Assembly (NCBI GenBank): GCA_024228495.1 | Contig: JAAETJ010000006.1 | Span: forward strand, 1-35,407 | DNA from: a bacterium | GTDB taxonomy: Bacteria > Pseudomonadota > Alphaproteobacteria > Rhizobiales > JAKIUO01 | Reading direction: 5' to 3' | DNA: 35,407 bases | Part shown: positions 1 through 7,768 of the stretch, in pieces | How the letters are laid out: each line of letters begins with the position of its first letter | How positions within the stretch are numbered: position 1 is the stretch's first letter | The notes under the pieces: generated by a model | Database searches by the model: none | What the model was told of the DNA's origin: nothing | Seen by the model: the letters and a program-made list of their open reading frames with translations, nothing else | Position numbers and translations under genes: made by a program

Positions 1-129
1 ATAACTTCTTGCGGAACGCTGCTGGTCAATGCGGAAAGGAAATTACTCGAGGCCTTCGTGTTTTCAACAATTGCGAAGGACAACTGGCCACTACGCGGTT
101 GCTCCAGGCATTTAGGTTCCATTTTAAGA

Positions 130-375
130 TCAATAAGATGTGTGAGATGTTTCCAAACGGTCTTTGTCATCACGATTAGCCGGTGCATGACCTGTCGCAC
201 CGCTTTTCTCATAGGCCAAAACACTGGCAACCTTATCCTTGCAAGCGAAATAAGTTCATCCACGCCATGTCACAGAATTCGATGATGAAATTTCTGCTTT
301 ATACCCAACCCCGCCACAACCCGTGAGCAACGTGATCGTCGCAAATATCATGAACGTCGAAATAACACATTTCAT
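130..375 (-). pseudogene. Small lipoprotein gene interrupted by an in-frame TGA
   Basis: On the minus strand an ATG at 375, directly after a GGGGG purine run, opens a frame starting MKCVISTFMIF and containing a good lipobox (LTGC, lipidated Cys at residue 20). After 39 codons it meets TGA (256-258). The same frame then continues for 41 sense codons with plausible composition (it resumes TYFACKDKVASVLAYEKSG) to a second TGA at 130-132. I read this as an outer-membrane or periplasmic lipoprotein of about 80 residues broken by one nonsense change, possibly from a TGG or CGA codon. The alternative is a genuine 39-residue lipopeptide. It starts 36 nt after the dnaJ stop on the same strand, so it could be co-transcribed with dnaJ. 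No family recognised. Confidence 0.45.
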
Positions 376-411
376 CCCCCTTCTCAATCATGTAAAATAT
401 CTATTCAAGAT

Positions 412-1560
412 CTAAGCTCCGGCATTGTTCCAGAAGTCTTTCACTCTGGCAAAAAAACCAGCGCTATCGGGATGGTTTTTGTCGGTGCAGGCATCTTTGA
501 AACTTTTCATCAGGTCCTTTTGCTTGCGCGTCAGGTTTTTGGGGGTTTCGACCTCCACCTGAATATACATGTCGCCCAGCTTGCTGGTGCGCAAAACCGG
601 CATGCCCTTGCCGCGCAAACGAAACTGCTTGCCGCTTTCCGCACCCTCTGGAATTTTCACGCGGGTGCGTCCGCCATCCACAGTTGGTACCTCAATCTGG
701 CCGCCGAGCGCCGCCGCCGTCATGGCGATAGGGACGCGGCAAAACAGATCGGCACCATCACGTTGAAAAAACTGATGGGTACTGATCGACAAGAAAATAT
801 AAAGATCTCCCGCAGGACCTCCCAGCCCCCCGGCCTCACCTTCGCCAGCCAAACGAATACGGGTACCATCCTCAACGCCCGAGGGAATACTGACACTCAA
901 AGTGCGTTCCTTGACCTTGCGACCCGTGCCACGGCAATCGCCGCAAGGATTGTCGATCACTTCGCCATGTCCATGACATTGGGGACAGGTGCGCTCAATA
1001 GTGAAAAACCCTTGCGCGGCCCGTACTTTCCCCGAGCCATGACAAGTTTTGCAAGAAACCGGTTTGGTGCCTTTCTTGGCCCCGGTGCCATCACAGGTCT
1101 CGCAAGCAAGAGGGGTCGGCACATTAATCTCGGCATTTTTACCCTTGAAAGCTTCTTCAAGGGTGATTTCCATATTAAAGCGCAGATCATCACCGCGCTG
1201 GCGTCCGCCGCGACGTGCGCCGCCTGCTGCGCCACCAAAGCCGAACAGATCCTCGAAAATATCAGACATCGAAGCGCCAAAGTCAGCGCCAAAGCCATGT
1301 TGCCCCGGCCCACCAGGACCACCACCCATGCCATTTTCAAAGGCTGCGTGCCCATATTGGTCATAGGCTGCACGCTTTTGCGGATCTTTCAGCACTTCAT
1401 AGGCTTCGCCGACTTCCTTGAAACGCTTTTCAGCACCATCGTCACCGTGGTTGGCGTCAGGATGGTATTTCTTGGCCATCTTGCGAAAAGCCGACTTTAA
1501 ATCAGCCTCACTTGCCCCACGCTCGACCTGCAATGTCTGGTAATAATCACGCTTGCTCAT
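412..1560 (-). CDS. dnaJ: Chaperone DnaJ (Hsp40)
   Basis: Co-chaperone that stimulates the DnaK ATPase and delivers unfolded clients in the cytoplasm. The 382-residue protein has every type I element. The J domain (about 1-70) carries the HPD motif in [10 protein letters not shown] Gly/Phe-rich linker lies near 75-115. The zinc domain has four CxxCxGxG repeats ([32 protein letters not shown]). The C-terminal substrate-binding region follows. Length is normal for the family. The ATG at 1560 encodes the canonical start MSKRDYYQ. The gene lies 9 nt after the fkbM-type gene and on the same strand as dnaK, so one heat-shock transcript is likely. Confidence 0.97.
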   Translation of the reverse strand: MSKRDYYQTLQVERGASEADLKSAFRKMAKKYHPDANHGDDGAEKRFKEVGEAYEVLKDPQKRAAYDQYGHAAFENGMGGGPGGPGQHGFGADFGASMSDIFEDLFGFGGAAGGARRGGRQRGDDLRFNMEITLEEAFKGKNAEINVPTPLACETCDGTGAKKGTKPVSCKTCHGSGKVRAAQGFFTIERTCPQCHGHGEVIDNPCGDCRGTGRKVKERTLSVSIPSGVEDGTRIRLAGEGEAGGLGGPAGDLYIFLSISTHQFFQRDGADLFCRVPIAMTAAALGGQIEVPTVDGGRTRVKIPEGAESGKQFRLRGKGMPVLRTSKLGDMYIQVEVETPKNLTRKQKDLMKSFKDACTDKNHPDSAGFFARVKDFWNNAGA

Positions 1561-1569
1561 GATAGCCTA

Positions 1570-2460
1570 TCAACCGTCCTGTTTTTTCTGATACTCGAGA
1601 ACCGCGTTCATCTTTGTCTGCAAAGACACTTCATAACCAGCTGCAAGGCAAGCGGCAAGAGCTGCTTCCCCGGTCTGGCTGATCGTCTCAAGTATAATCC
1701 AGCGAGGCAACCGAGACCTTTCTGCATCTTCAAAAAATGCCTTGAAAACATCAGCCTCCCCTCCTTCAATATCAATCTTGAGCATATCGACATGATCAAG
1801 ATTTTGGTCTTCAAGCAGGTTCAAAAGAGGAACTATTTCGACTTTGACAAAACTGTCAGAATTCGCCTCCATCAAACCTTCTGAACCACCCAGTTCTTTT
1901 TTGGTAGCCAGTCGAATTTCGCCACGATTGCCCCCGGCAAAAACCAGATGCCCGTTCCGCGAACTATCGCCAATGGCCTTGTCTATGATCGTCACCTCAT
2001 CGACAGCGTTTGACGCCTCGATATTGAACGAAAGTCTTTGCCGGTTAATTGGGTCCGGCTCAATGGCCAGAACACGAACCTTCCGGCCAGCGGCTTTCGC
2101 TTCGCTCAGCACATACAAGCTATACAGCCCTACATTGGCGCCAGCATCAACAAACACCAGTGACTTGTTGCCGTCAAACTCCCTGATGATCTGCGAAATT
2201 CGTGCCCGCTCCTCATGGTCCCAACTATCGGGACGGGCATAAACGCGTTTTTCACACAAATTGTCACGGGGATAGAGACGAGCCCGCTGATCGGCAAAAA
2301 CTTCTATGTCAAAGGGGTCTGGATGGGCAAATAACGAAACGCGCCGAGCTGTCGAAGCAAATATCCGCCGCACCGTCCCTTGTCGAGAACCACCGGCCAA
2401 AAGGCGCAGCTTCTCACGCCAGGGTGAGAGTACATAATGACCAAATGGTGGACTTCCCAT
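1570..2460 (-). CDS. FkbM family SAM-dependent methyltransferase
   Basis: Probable O-methyltransferase acting on an unknown small molecule, glycan or lipid. SAM-binding motif I is visible as VFVDAGANVGLYSLY, followed by the acidic loop in LAIEPDP and the FkbM signature region MLKIDIEGGE; the C-terminal end is Lys-rich. The ATG at 2460 (MGSPPFGHY) is preferred because a GGAA purine stretch precedes it; a TTG five codons upstream (2475) is the alternative. About 296 residues, normal for the family. It sits between dnaK and dnaJ on the same strand, 9 nt before dnaJ, an unusual place. No signal peptide or membrane segment is apparent. The substrate cannot be inferred. Confidence 0.85.
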   Translation of the reverse strand: MGSPPFGHYVLSPWREKLRLLAGGSRQGTVRRIFASTARRVSLFAHPDPFDIEVFADQRARLYPRDNLCEKRVYARPDSWDHEERARISQIIREFDGNKSLVFVDAGANVGLYSLYVLSEAKAAGRKVRVLAIEPDPINRQRLSFNIEASNAVDEVTIIDKAIGDSSRNGHLVFAGGNRGEIRLATKKELGGSEGLMEANSDSFVKVEIVPLLNLLEDQNLDHVDMLKIDIEGGEADVFKAFFEDAERSRLPRWIILETISQTGEAALAACLAAGYEVSLQTKMNAVLEYQKKQDG

Positions 2461-2507
2461 ATTCGTTTCCGTCAATTATTCCAGGCCCAGGGCCTTTCTG
2501 GATACGC

Positions 2508-2540
2508 GCACAGGCCGGGATAAACTATCCCGGCCTGTGC
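2508..2540. other. Perfect 14-bp hairpin between dnaK and the fkbM-type gene
   Basis: Inverted repeat with arms GCACAGGCCGGGAT and ATCCCGGCCTGTGC around a 5-nt loop. It begins about 30 nt after the dnaK stop on the transcribed strand. No T-run follows on either strand, so it is not a classical intrinsic terminator. An RNA-stabilising or processing hairpin that sets dnaK expression above that of the downstream genes is a reasonable inference. Confidence 0.6.
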
Positions 2541-2571
2541 ATCGTCATGAACCATCAAGCCCAACGACCAG

Positions 2572-4482
2572 CTAGGCCGACTTCTTGTCATCATCGCTGA
2601 TGTCTTCAAAATCAGCGTCAACCACATCTTCTGCCCCATCCATTTCGGCATCCATATCGTCAGGCGCTTCTTCATTGGCGCTTTGCGCATAAAGCGCCTC
2701 GCCAATTTTCATGCTGGCCTGGGTCAAAGTATCGACCTTGGTCTTGATAAGATCATCATCTTCGCCTTCCAGCGCTTCTTTCAAATCAGAGATAGCGGTT
2801 TCAACAGTACCGCGATCAGCTTCAGACACTTTATCACCAAGCTCGTCCAGAGTTTTCTCGGTGCCATGAATAAGACTTTCAGCCTGATTGCGTGCTTCCA
2901 CAAGTTCACGATTTTTCTTGTCTTCATCTGCATGCAGTTCTGCGTCCTTGACCATGTTTTCAATATCGGTATCAGACAAACCACCAGAAGCCTGGATGCG
3001 AATCGACTGCTCCTTACCCGTGGCTTTGTCCTGCGCTCCCACATGCACGATGCCATTAGCATCAATATCGAAAGTCACCTCGATTTGCGGCATGCCGCGT
3101 GGAGCGGACGGGATATCTTCCAGATTAAACTGGCCAAGGGTCTTGTTGTCCCGGGCCATTTCACGTTCGCCCTGAAATACCGAAATGGTCACAGCAGTCT
3201 GTCCATCTTCTGCCGTTGAAAAGGTCTGCCCTTTCTTGGTTGGGATGGTCGTGTTACGATCAATCAAACGCGTAAACACTCCGCCTAGTGTTTCAATGCC
3301 AAGCGACAAAGGCGTCACATCAAGCAGTAGAACATCTTTGACGTCACCCTGCAGTACACCCGCCTGAATAGCGGCACCCATAGCCACAACTTCATCCGGA
3401 TTAACACCGCGATGAGGATCATGGCCAAAGAAATTTTTCACCACTTCCTGGATCTTGGGCATGCGCGTCATGCCACCAACCAGAATAACCTCATCAATTT
3501 CAGCAGCTTGCAAAGCAGCATCCTTCAACGCCGCAGCACAAGGGCCAACGGTACGCTGAATGAGATCATCCACAAGGCTTTCCAGCTTGGCGCGGGTCAG
3601 CTTCATGTTGAGATGCTTGGGACCAGAGGCATCCGCCGTTATGAACGGCAGATTGATCTCGGTTTGCCGCGCACTAGAAAGTTCTTTCTTGGCTTTTTCG
3701 GCTTCATCTTTCAGGCGCTGCAGTGCGAGCTTGTCGCCGCGCAGATCAATGCCTTGTTCTTTTTTGAATTCATCGGCCAGATAATCAACGAGACGCATGT
3801 CGAAATCTTCGCCGCCAAGAAATGTATCCCCATTGGTCGATTTGACTTCAAAGACGCCATCACCAATTTCCAGAACTGATACGTCAAACGTACCACCGCC
3901 AAGGTCAAACACTGCAATGGTCTTGCCTTCTTTTTTATCAAGCCCATAAGCAAGCGCTGCTGCTGTTGGTTCATTGATAATGCGCAGAACTTCAAGGCCT
4001 GCGATTTTGCCAGCATCCTTGGTGGCCTGGCGCTGGCTGTCATTAAAATAAGCGGGCACGGTAATAACGGCTTTATCAACGGCCTCACCAAGAAAGGCTT
4101 CTGCTGTTTCTTTCATTTTTTGCAAAATAAACGCCGACACCTGCGAAGGAGAATATTTCTGCCCCTGCGCTTCGACCCAAGCATCGCCATTGTCAGCTTT
4201 AACAATGCTGTAAGGTACCAACTTTTGATCTTTGGCAACAGCTTCATCCGTGAACCGGCGTCCAATCAGACGCTTGATGGCAAACAAAGTGTTTTCTGGA
4301 TTTGAGACCCCCTGGTTCTTGGCGGGCTGGCCAATCAGGCGTTCTCCATCATCACTAAAGGCTACAACCGATGGCGTCGTGCGAGCGCCCTCTGCGTTTT
4401 CGATGACCTTGGGGTCACCGCCATCCATGATAGCGACGCAAGAATTGGTTGTGCCAAGGTCAATGCCAATGACTTTCGACAT
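2572..4482 (-). CDS. dnaK: Chaperone DnaK (Hsp70)
   Basis: ATP-dependent cytoplasmic chaperone that works with DnaJ and GrpE. The 636-residue protein starts with the diagnostic [17 protein letters not shown]. It contains the nucleotide-binding signatures [12 protein letters not shown] and [14 protein letters not shown], the linker [15 protein letters not shown], the substrate-binding domain and an acidic C-terminal tail ending [10 protein letters not shown]. Start: ATG at 4482 with GAGGAA upstream. It is the promoter-proximal gene of a dnaK / fkbM-type / dnaJ unit, with a probable RpoH promoter about 140 nt upstream. grpE is not in the window. Confidence 0.98.
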   Translation of the reverse strand: MSKVIGIDLGTTNSCVAIMDGGDPKVIENAEGARTTPSVVAFSDDGERLIGQPAKNQGVSNPENTLFAIKRLIGRRFTDEAVAKDQKLVPYSIVKADNGDAWVEAQGQKYSPSQVSAFILQKMKETAEAFLGEAVDKAVITVPAYFNDSQRQATKDAGKIAGLEVLRIINEPTAAALAYGLDKKEGKTIAVFDLGGGTFDVSVLEIGDGVFEVKSTNGDTFLGGEDFDMRLVDYLADEFKKEQGIDLRGDKLALQRLKDEAEKAKKELSSARQTEINLPFITADASGPKHLNMKLTRAKLESLVDDLIQRTVGPCAAALKDAALQAAEIDEVILVGGMTRMPKIQEVVKNFFGHDPHRGVNPDEVVAMGAAIQAGVLQGDVKDVLLLDVTPLSLGIETLGGVFTRLIDRNTTIPTKKGQTFSTAEDGQTAVTISVFQGEREMARDNKTLGQFNLEDIPSAPRGMPQIEVTFDIDANGIVHVGAQDKATGKEQSIRIQASGGLSDTDIENMVKDAELHADEDKKNRELVEARNQAESLIHGTEKTLDELGDKVSEADRGTVETAISDLKEALEGEDDDLIKTKVDTLTQASMKIGEALYAQSANEEAPDDMDAEMDGAEDVVDADFEDISDDDKKSA

Positions 4483-4621
4483 ATTTTCGTATTCCTCTTA
4501 TTTACGGCAGACCGTTCAGGCCCTGCATTACAGGCGCCTCGCCAATGCATCAAACAATTGGCGGGGTACGGCCCCCTAGATTACCTCTGATAATGACATA
4601 GGTGTCACCGTTCAGGATACT

Positions 4622-4650
4622 ATATAGTTGTCTCTTAAAGCACCTGCAAG
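4622..4650 (-). promoter_or_regulatory. Candidate RpoH (sigma-32) promoter of dnaK
   Basis: Reading the minus strand, CTTG (4650-4647) is followed after 18 nt by ACTATAT (4628-4622). This matches the alphaproteobacterial heat-shock consensus CTTG-N17/18-CYTATNT at all but one position. A sigma-70-like reading (TTGCAG ... TATAGT) overlaps it. It would give a 5' leader of roughly 130 nt before dnaK. No CIRCE (HrcA) element was seen. The motif match is seen in the sequence; its use is inferred. Confidence 0.5.
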
Positions 4651-4832
4651 ATGTGCGCGGCAAGATGAAATGTCGCAACCTGTACACTCAATTGCAAATT
4701 CTTTGTCCAAAACTGTCATTTTGTTGCATGAGCACCATTTATTGATCAACTTATACACCGCGTGGGTACAACCTGCCAGATCGAAAATGCTGCTTGGCGA
4801 ATAGACCTCCTTTGCCGATGAATCGCGACAAT

Positions 4833-4872
4833 ATCAAGGAGAAAATCATTGTATCAAGGAGAAAATCATTGT
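4833..4872 (+). repeat. Tandem duplication, 2 x 20 bp, carrying a Shine-Dalgarno
   Basis: Two perfect adjacent copies of a 20-bp unit (4833-4852 and 4853-4872). Each contains AAGGAG followed by AAAATCATTG. The second copy ends one base before the ATG of the alkB remnant at 4874. The duplicated unit is therefore the ribosome-binding region of that dead gene, probably a replication-slippage event. Confidence 0.85.
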
Positions 4873-4873
4873 C

Positions 4874-5512
4874 ATGGAAACTGAGATTACTCCGGACTAA
4901 CGATATTTTCCTAATTTTCTAAACGAAACTACCCAACACGAGCTGCTCGCCCATATCCGTTAGTCCCTATTGCAAGCCCCGTTATTTCAGCCAGCCATAC
5001 CCGGAACCGGCAAACCTTTTTCAGTACGTATGAGTAATATGGGTGAGATCGGCCGGGTCTCTGACATGCAAGATGGCTATCGCTATCAAACAACCCATCC
5101 GCAAACCAAACAAAGCTGGCCGCAAATGCCTGATCTTAGCATGAGTTGTGGCGGGAACTCATAGGCTTTGCCATGAATCCAGAAGCCTGCTTGATCAATT
5201 ATTATGATGCCAAAGCCCGTATGGGACTGCACCAGGACGCCGATGAACATCATCAGCAAGCACCGATCATGTCAATTTCACTTGGTGATAAAGCGTGATT
5301 TCGCCTCGGCGGATCGAAACGCCAGGACCCGGCACGCACGCTCATTTTGTCTTCGGGAGATATTTTCATCCTCGAAACTCCCTTGCACATGGCCTATCAA
5401 TGGCATTGACCGCATAGGCCGCATAGGCCGCATAGGCCGCAGATCATCAAGGTTGTTTGAGGAAGGAGGGCGCTTCAACCTTGCCATGCGCCGTGTCACA
5501 CAAGGCCGGTAG
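4874..5512 (+). pseudogene. alkB: AlkB DNA oxidative demethylase, degraded (3 stops, 2 frameshifts)
   Basis: AlkB is an Fe(II)/2-oxoglutarate dioxygenase that reverses N-alkyl damage such as 1-methyladenine and 3-methylcytosine in DNA. The family can be followed along the whole stretch. Frame 2 gives the N-terminal part (FLNETTQHELLAHIR, then TGKPFSVRMSNMGEIG and PQTKQSWPQMP). The frame slips near 5132-5139. The new frame has PEACLINYYDAKARMGLHQD with the iron ligands HxD (5230-5238), then APIMSISLGDKA, a TGA (5296-5298) and FRLGGSKRQDPARTL. A one-base insertion near 5398-5401 returns it to frame 2 for AYHGIDRI (third iron ligand His) and GGRFNLAMRRV (oxoglutarate-binding Arg). Further stops are TAA at 4898 and TAG at 4961. 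Total span is 213 codons, the normal AlkB length, so this is an almost undeleted but inactive gene. Confidence 0.88.
5414..5440 (+). repeat. 9-bp tandem repeat (ATAGGCCGC x3) inside the alkB remnant
   Basis: Three perfect copies of ATAGGCCGC at 5414-5422, 5423-5431 and 5432-5440. In the restored alkB frame they encode repeated Gly-Arg-Ile right after the conserved AYHGIDRI. The family normally has a variable loop before the ...EEGGRxN motif, so the expansion lies in a tolerant spot. It probably arose by slippage. Confidence 0.8.
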
Positions 5513-5555
5513 CCGAACCTGAGCGCAATCGATCTGAAATAATTTCGATGGAAAT

Positions 5556-5645
5556 AAAAAAAAGGGTGGCGATGACAGGCGAACCTATCATCGCCAGAGC
5601 GCGGACGGGAAGGGAAGGTCATGAGGCCGCGCTCAAGCACTATTT
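5556..5645 (-). ncRNA. Candidate trans-acting small RNA divergent from fixL (about 90 nt)
   Basis: Minus-strand transcript predicted from structure, not from a known family. Near the predicted 5' end is a hairpin with perfect 8-bp arms GAGCGCGG / CCGCGCUC (5634-5627 and 5604-5597). Its 22-nt loop is pyrimidine-rich and includes CCUUCCCUUCCC, able to pair with Shine-Dalgarno regions. One nucleotide later comes a 12-bp stem GGCGAUGAUAGG / CCUGUCAUCGCC (one G-U pair) closed by a UUCG tetraloop (5595-5568), then ACCC and eight U (5563-5556): a strong intrinsic terminator. No minus-strand protein gene precedes it. A -10-like CACAAT lies at 5657-5652, and a perfect FNR/FixK box is centred 41.5 nt from a start at 5645, the class II activator spacing. 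Existence is inferred. Confidence 0.5.
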
Positions 5646-5679
5646 GAACGCATTGTGAACCCCTCGATCTCTGGCAACA

Positions 5680-5693
5680 TTGATCTACATCAA
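5680..5693. promoter_or_regulatory. FNR/FixK-type box (TTGAT-N4-ATCAA)
   Basis: TTGATCTACATCAA is an exact match to the CRP/FNR-family anaerobox consensus used by FixK, FnrL and Anr. It lies in the divergent gap between the candidate small RNA (minus strand) and fixL (plus strand). On the plus strand a -10-like stretch (TTATCTATG, about 5716-5724) falls at roughly class II spacing; on the minus strand CACAAT does the same. One site could serve both directions. No fixK/fnr gene is in the window. Confidence 0.75.
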
Positions 5694-5876
5694 GCCAAAC
5701 GAAAAGCTTTTCATCTTATCTATGTTTGAAATTTTTGTCGGGATTATAACAGTTCCAACGAACGCTGGACCGGCCTCTTAAGAGCCGTTTCAATTACCTC
5801 TTCAAAAAAGAACCTGTCCGATCTAAACTTGTGCACAAATAGCAACAAAGAAAGGCCAACTCGATCTACACACACG

Positions 5877-7027
5877 ATGACGAGAAAAACCAAAGTTTTA
5901 ATCTCGAAAATGAAGAGCTTCTCAAGCTGGTCATTGAGACCGCCCCTGATGGCCTGATTATCATAAATGAAGGCGGTATTGTGCTGGCGTTCAGCCCAGC
6001 CGCCGAGCGCATGTTCGGCTTTAAAGCTGCTGAGATTATCGGACATAATATATCGTTGTTGATGCCCTCCCCTCACGCTGAAAATCATGACGGTTATCTG
6101 AACAATTACCTGACCACAGGCAAAAAGAATATTATTGGCATTGGTCGCGAAGTGGCAGCGCGCAAGAAAAACGGCACCTTGTTTCCGGTCGAGCTGTCTG
6201 TGGGCGTCTTGACCCGCCACGATGAGCGTTTGTTCACAGGATTCTTGAGAGATCTCACTACTCACCGCTTATCTGAAAATCAGATTGCCGATCTACAAAG
6301 CAAACTCATTCAATTGGCCAGACATAGTGCCATGGGAGAGCTAGCAACGACCCTCGCCCACGAATTGAACCAGCCGCTGACCGCTATTGCCAATTATACA
6401 CTGGCCACACGCAAGCTCGTTACTGATTTAAAACCGGGTGAGCAAACCGATACGGTACTAAAGCTATTGGACAAATCGGCAAAACAGGCCCAACGGGCGG
6501 GCGAAATCATTCGTAGCATCCGCACCTTTGTCAAACATCACGAAAATAAATTTCGCTGGGAAAATCTGGAAGACGCGGTGTGCGAGGCCGTAAAAATTGC
6601 CACGATCGGCACAGGCAATCGTCCGATCAATGTACATATAAACAAACCTGATCCAGTCCCAGACATCTGCATGGACCGTATTCAAATCCAGCAAGTCGTC
6701 ACTAATCTTGTCCGCAACGCAGTTGATGCTGTGCGCGTAAAGAACGGTGAACACGTCATCAACATCGAAATCAGCCGGCATGGTATGCGTAGCGTCATCG
6801 TAAGGGTACTCGACAATGGTCCCGGCATCACACCCCAAATCGAAAAAAGACTGTTTGAATCCTTCAATACCAGCAAACCAGACGGGGTCGGCGTTGGCCT
6901 TGCTATCTCAAAAACCATTATCACCTCCCATAACGGATACATTCGTGGTAGAAACAGAGCACAAGGGGGAGCAGAATTTTATTTCATCCTGCCAATTGAT
7001 TCCAAGGCAGAGGAAATCAGTTCATAG
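5877..7027 (+). CDS. fixL: FixL-like oxygen-sensing PAS histidine kinase; start region out of frame
   Basis: Cytoplasmic sensor kinase predicted to bind heme in a PAS domain and phosphorylate FixJ when O2 is low. The PAS domain begins around APDGLIIINEGGIV. It has the proximal heme His in NHDGYL (codon 6086-6088) and, 20 codons on, the distal-pocket Arg of IIGIGR (6146-6148), the same spacing as BjFixL His200/Arg220. The Arg206 equivalent is Asn. Kinase boxes: H (ATLAHELNQPL), N (VTNLVRNAVDAV), G1 (LDNGPGI), F and G2 (GVGVGLAIS). No membrane segments. In the PAS frame no ATG or TTG lies between the stop at 5840 and PAS strand 1; the first GTG (5981) would cut into the PAS domain. The ATG at 5877 is one base out of frame (loss of one G from ATG-GAC-GAG would explain it), so the start may be frameshifted or miscalled. 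Confidence 0.85.
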
Positions 7028-7069
7028 AGTGACAAACATAGACTGCTGCCATTGAAAAACGGGGCAATC

Positions 7070-7711
7070 ATGAAACCGAACACAAATGCCAAAACAGTTT
7101 GCGTCATCGACGACGACGACGCCGTCCGTGATAGTCTGCAAGCTCTGCTGGAAGTCAGCGGCTCTAATGTCACGACCTTTCCCGATGCCCGCAGTTTCCT
7201 CGAGACCTATAAGCCCGAAGATATCAACTGTGCACTGATCGATGTCCGCATGCCTGGCATTGACGGCATTGAGCTGCTTGAACTACTTGCCGAGCGCAGC
7301 AACCTTCCCCCGGTCGTCATCATCACCGGGCATGGGGAAGTGGAGATGGCCGTGCGGGCCATGAAAATCGGAGCCTTTGATTTTATTGAAAAACCCTTCG
7401 AGCCAGATGCGCTGATCGAGAGGGTCAATGCCGCCATTCACTGGGGCGAAAGCATTGCAGCCAGAACACAAAAGGTCAGCGAAGCACGCGCGCAACTGGC
7501 ACCGCTAACACCGCGCGAAATAGATGTTCTTAAATGCTTACTTGCAGGACTGTCAAACAAGGCCATCGCCACAAAAATAGGCCTCTCCCCCCGCACCGTC
7601 GAAGTACACCGGGCACATATTATGGAAAAAACCGAGATAGAAAGTCTGTCGCATCTTGTGCGCCTGTGCCTGCTCGCAGGGCTTGAACCCGACGATCAAC
7701 CCTCGCAATGA
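7070..7711 (+). CDS. fixJ: FixJ-like response regulator (receiver + LuxR-type HTH)
   Basis: Partner of the upstream kinase; when phosphorylated it should activate transcription of microaerobic genes. The 213-residue protein has a receiver domain (about 8-125) with the acidic pocket DDDD (14-17), phospho-acceptor Asp58 in LIDVRMPG, the conserved Thr in ITGHG and Lys in FIEKPF. A C-terminal GerE/LuxR helix-turn-helix follows (LTPREIDVLKCLLAGLSNKAIA ... SPRTVEVHRAHIMEK), the FixJ/NarL layout. The ATG at 7070 is used because the receiver begins 8 residues later; a TTG at 7052 is less likely. It starts 42 nt after the kinase stop, same strand: an operon. A FixJ partner and a FixL-type PAS together support oxygen sensing, whether or not the organism fixes nitrogen. 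Confidence 0.88.
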   Translation: MKPNTNAKTVCVIDDDDAVRDSLQALLEVSGSNVTTFPDARSFLETYKPEDINCALIDVRMPGIDGIELLELLAERSNLPPVVIITGHGEVEMAVRAMKIGAFDFIEKPFEPDALIERVNAAIHWGESIAARTQKVSEARAQLAPLTPREIDVLKCLLAGLSNKAIATKIGLSPRTVEVHRAHIMEKTEIESLSHLVRLCLLAGLEPDDQPSQ

Positions 7712-7719
7712 AGAGGGAT

Positions 7720-7749
7720 ATAGCGACGTATAAAAGTTGCTATTCTTTT
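7720..7749 (+). terminator. Probable intrinsic terminator after fixJ
   Basis: Stem ATAGCGAC / GTTGCTAT (one G-U pair), loop of about 8 nt, then TCTTTT, starting 9 nt after the fixJ stop. It is modest in strength and lies between the convergent fixJ and TPR genes. Confidence 0.4.
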
Positions 7750-7768
7750 GAGCTGCTATTCTCTTTGC

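Noticed and set aside
472-1500. 342-codon open frame opposite dnaJ
   Set aside because: Antisense shadow of dnaJ; its translation has no family features.
5744-6265. 173-codon minus-strand frame across the fixL start
   Set aside because: Antisense to the PAS-coding region with no recognisable features.
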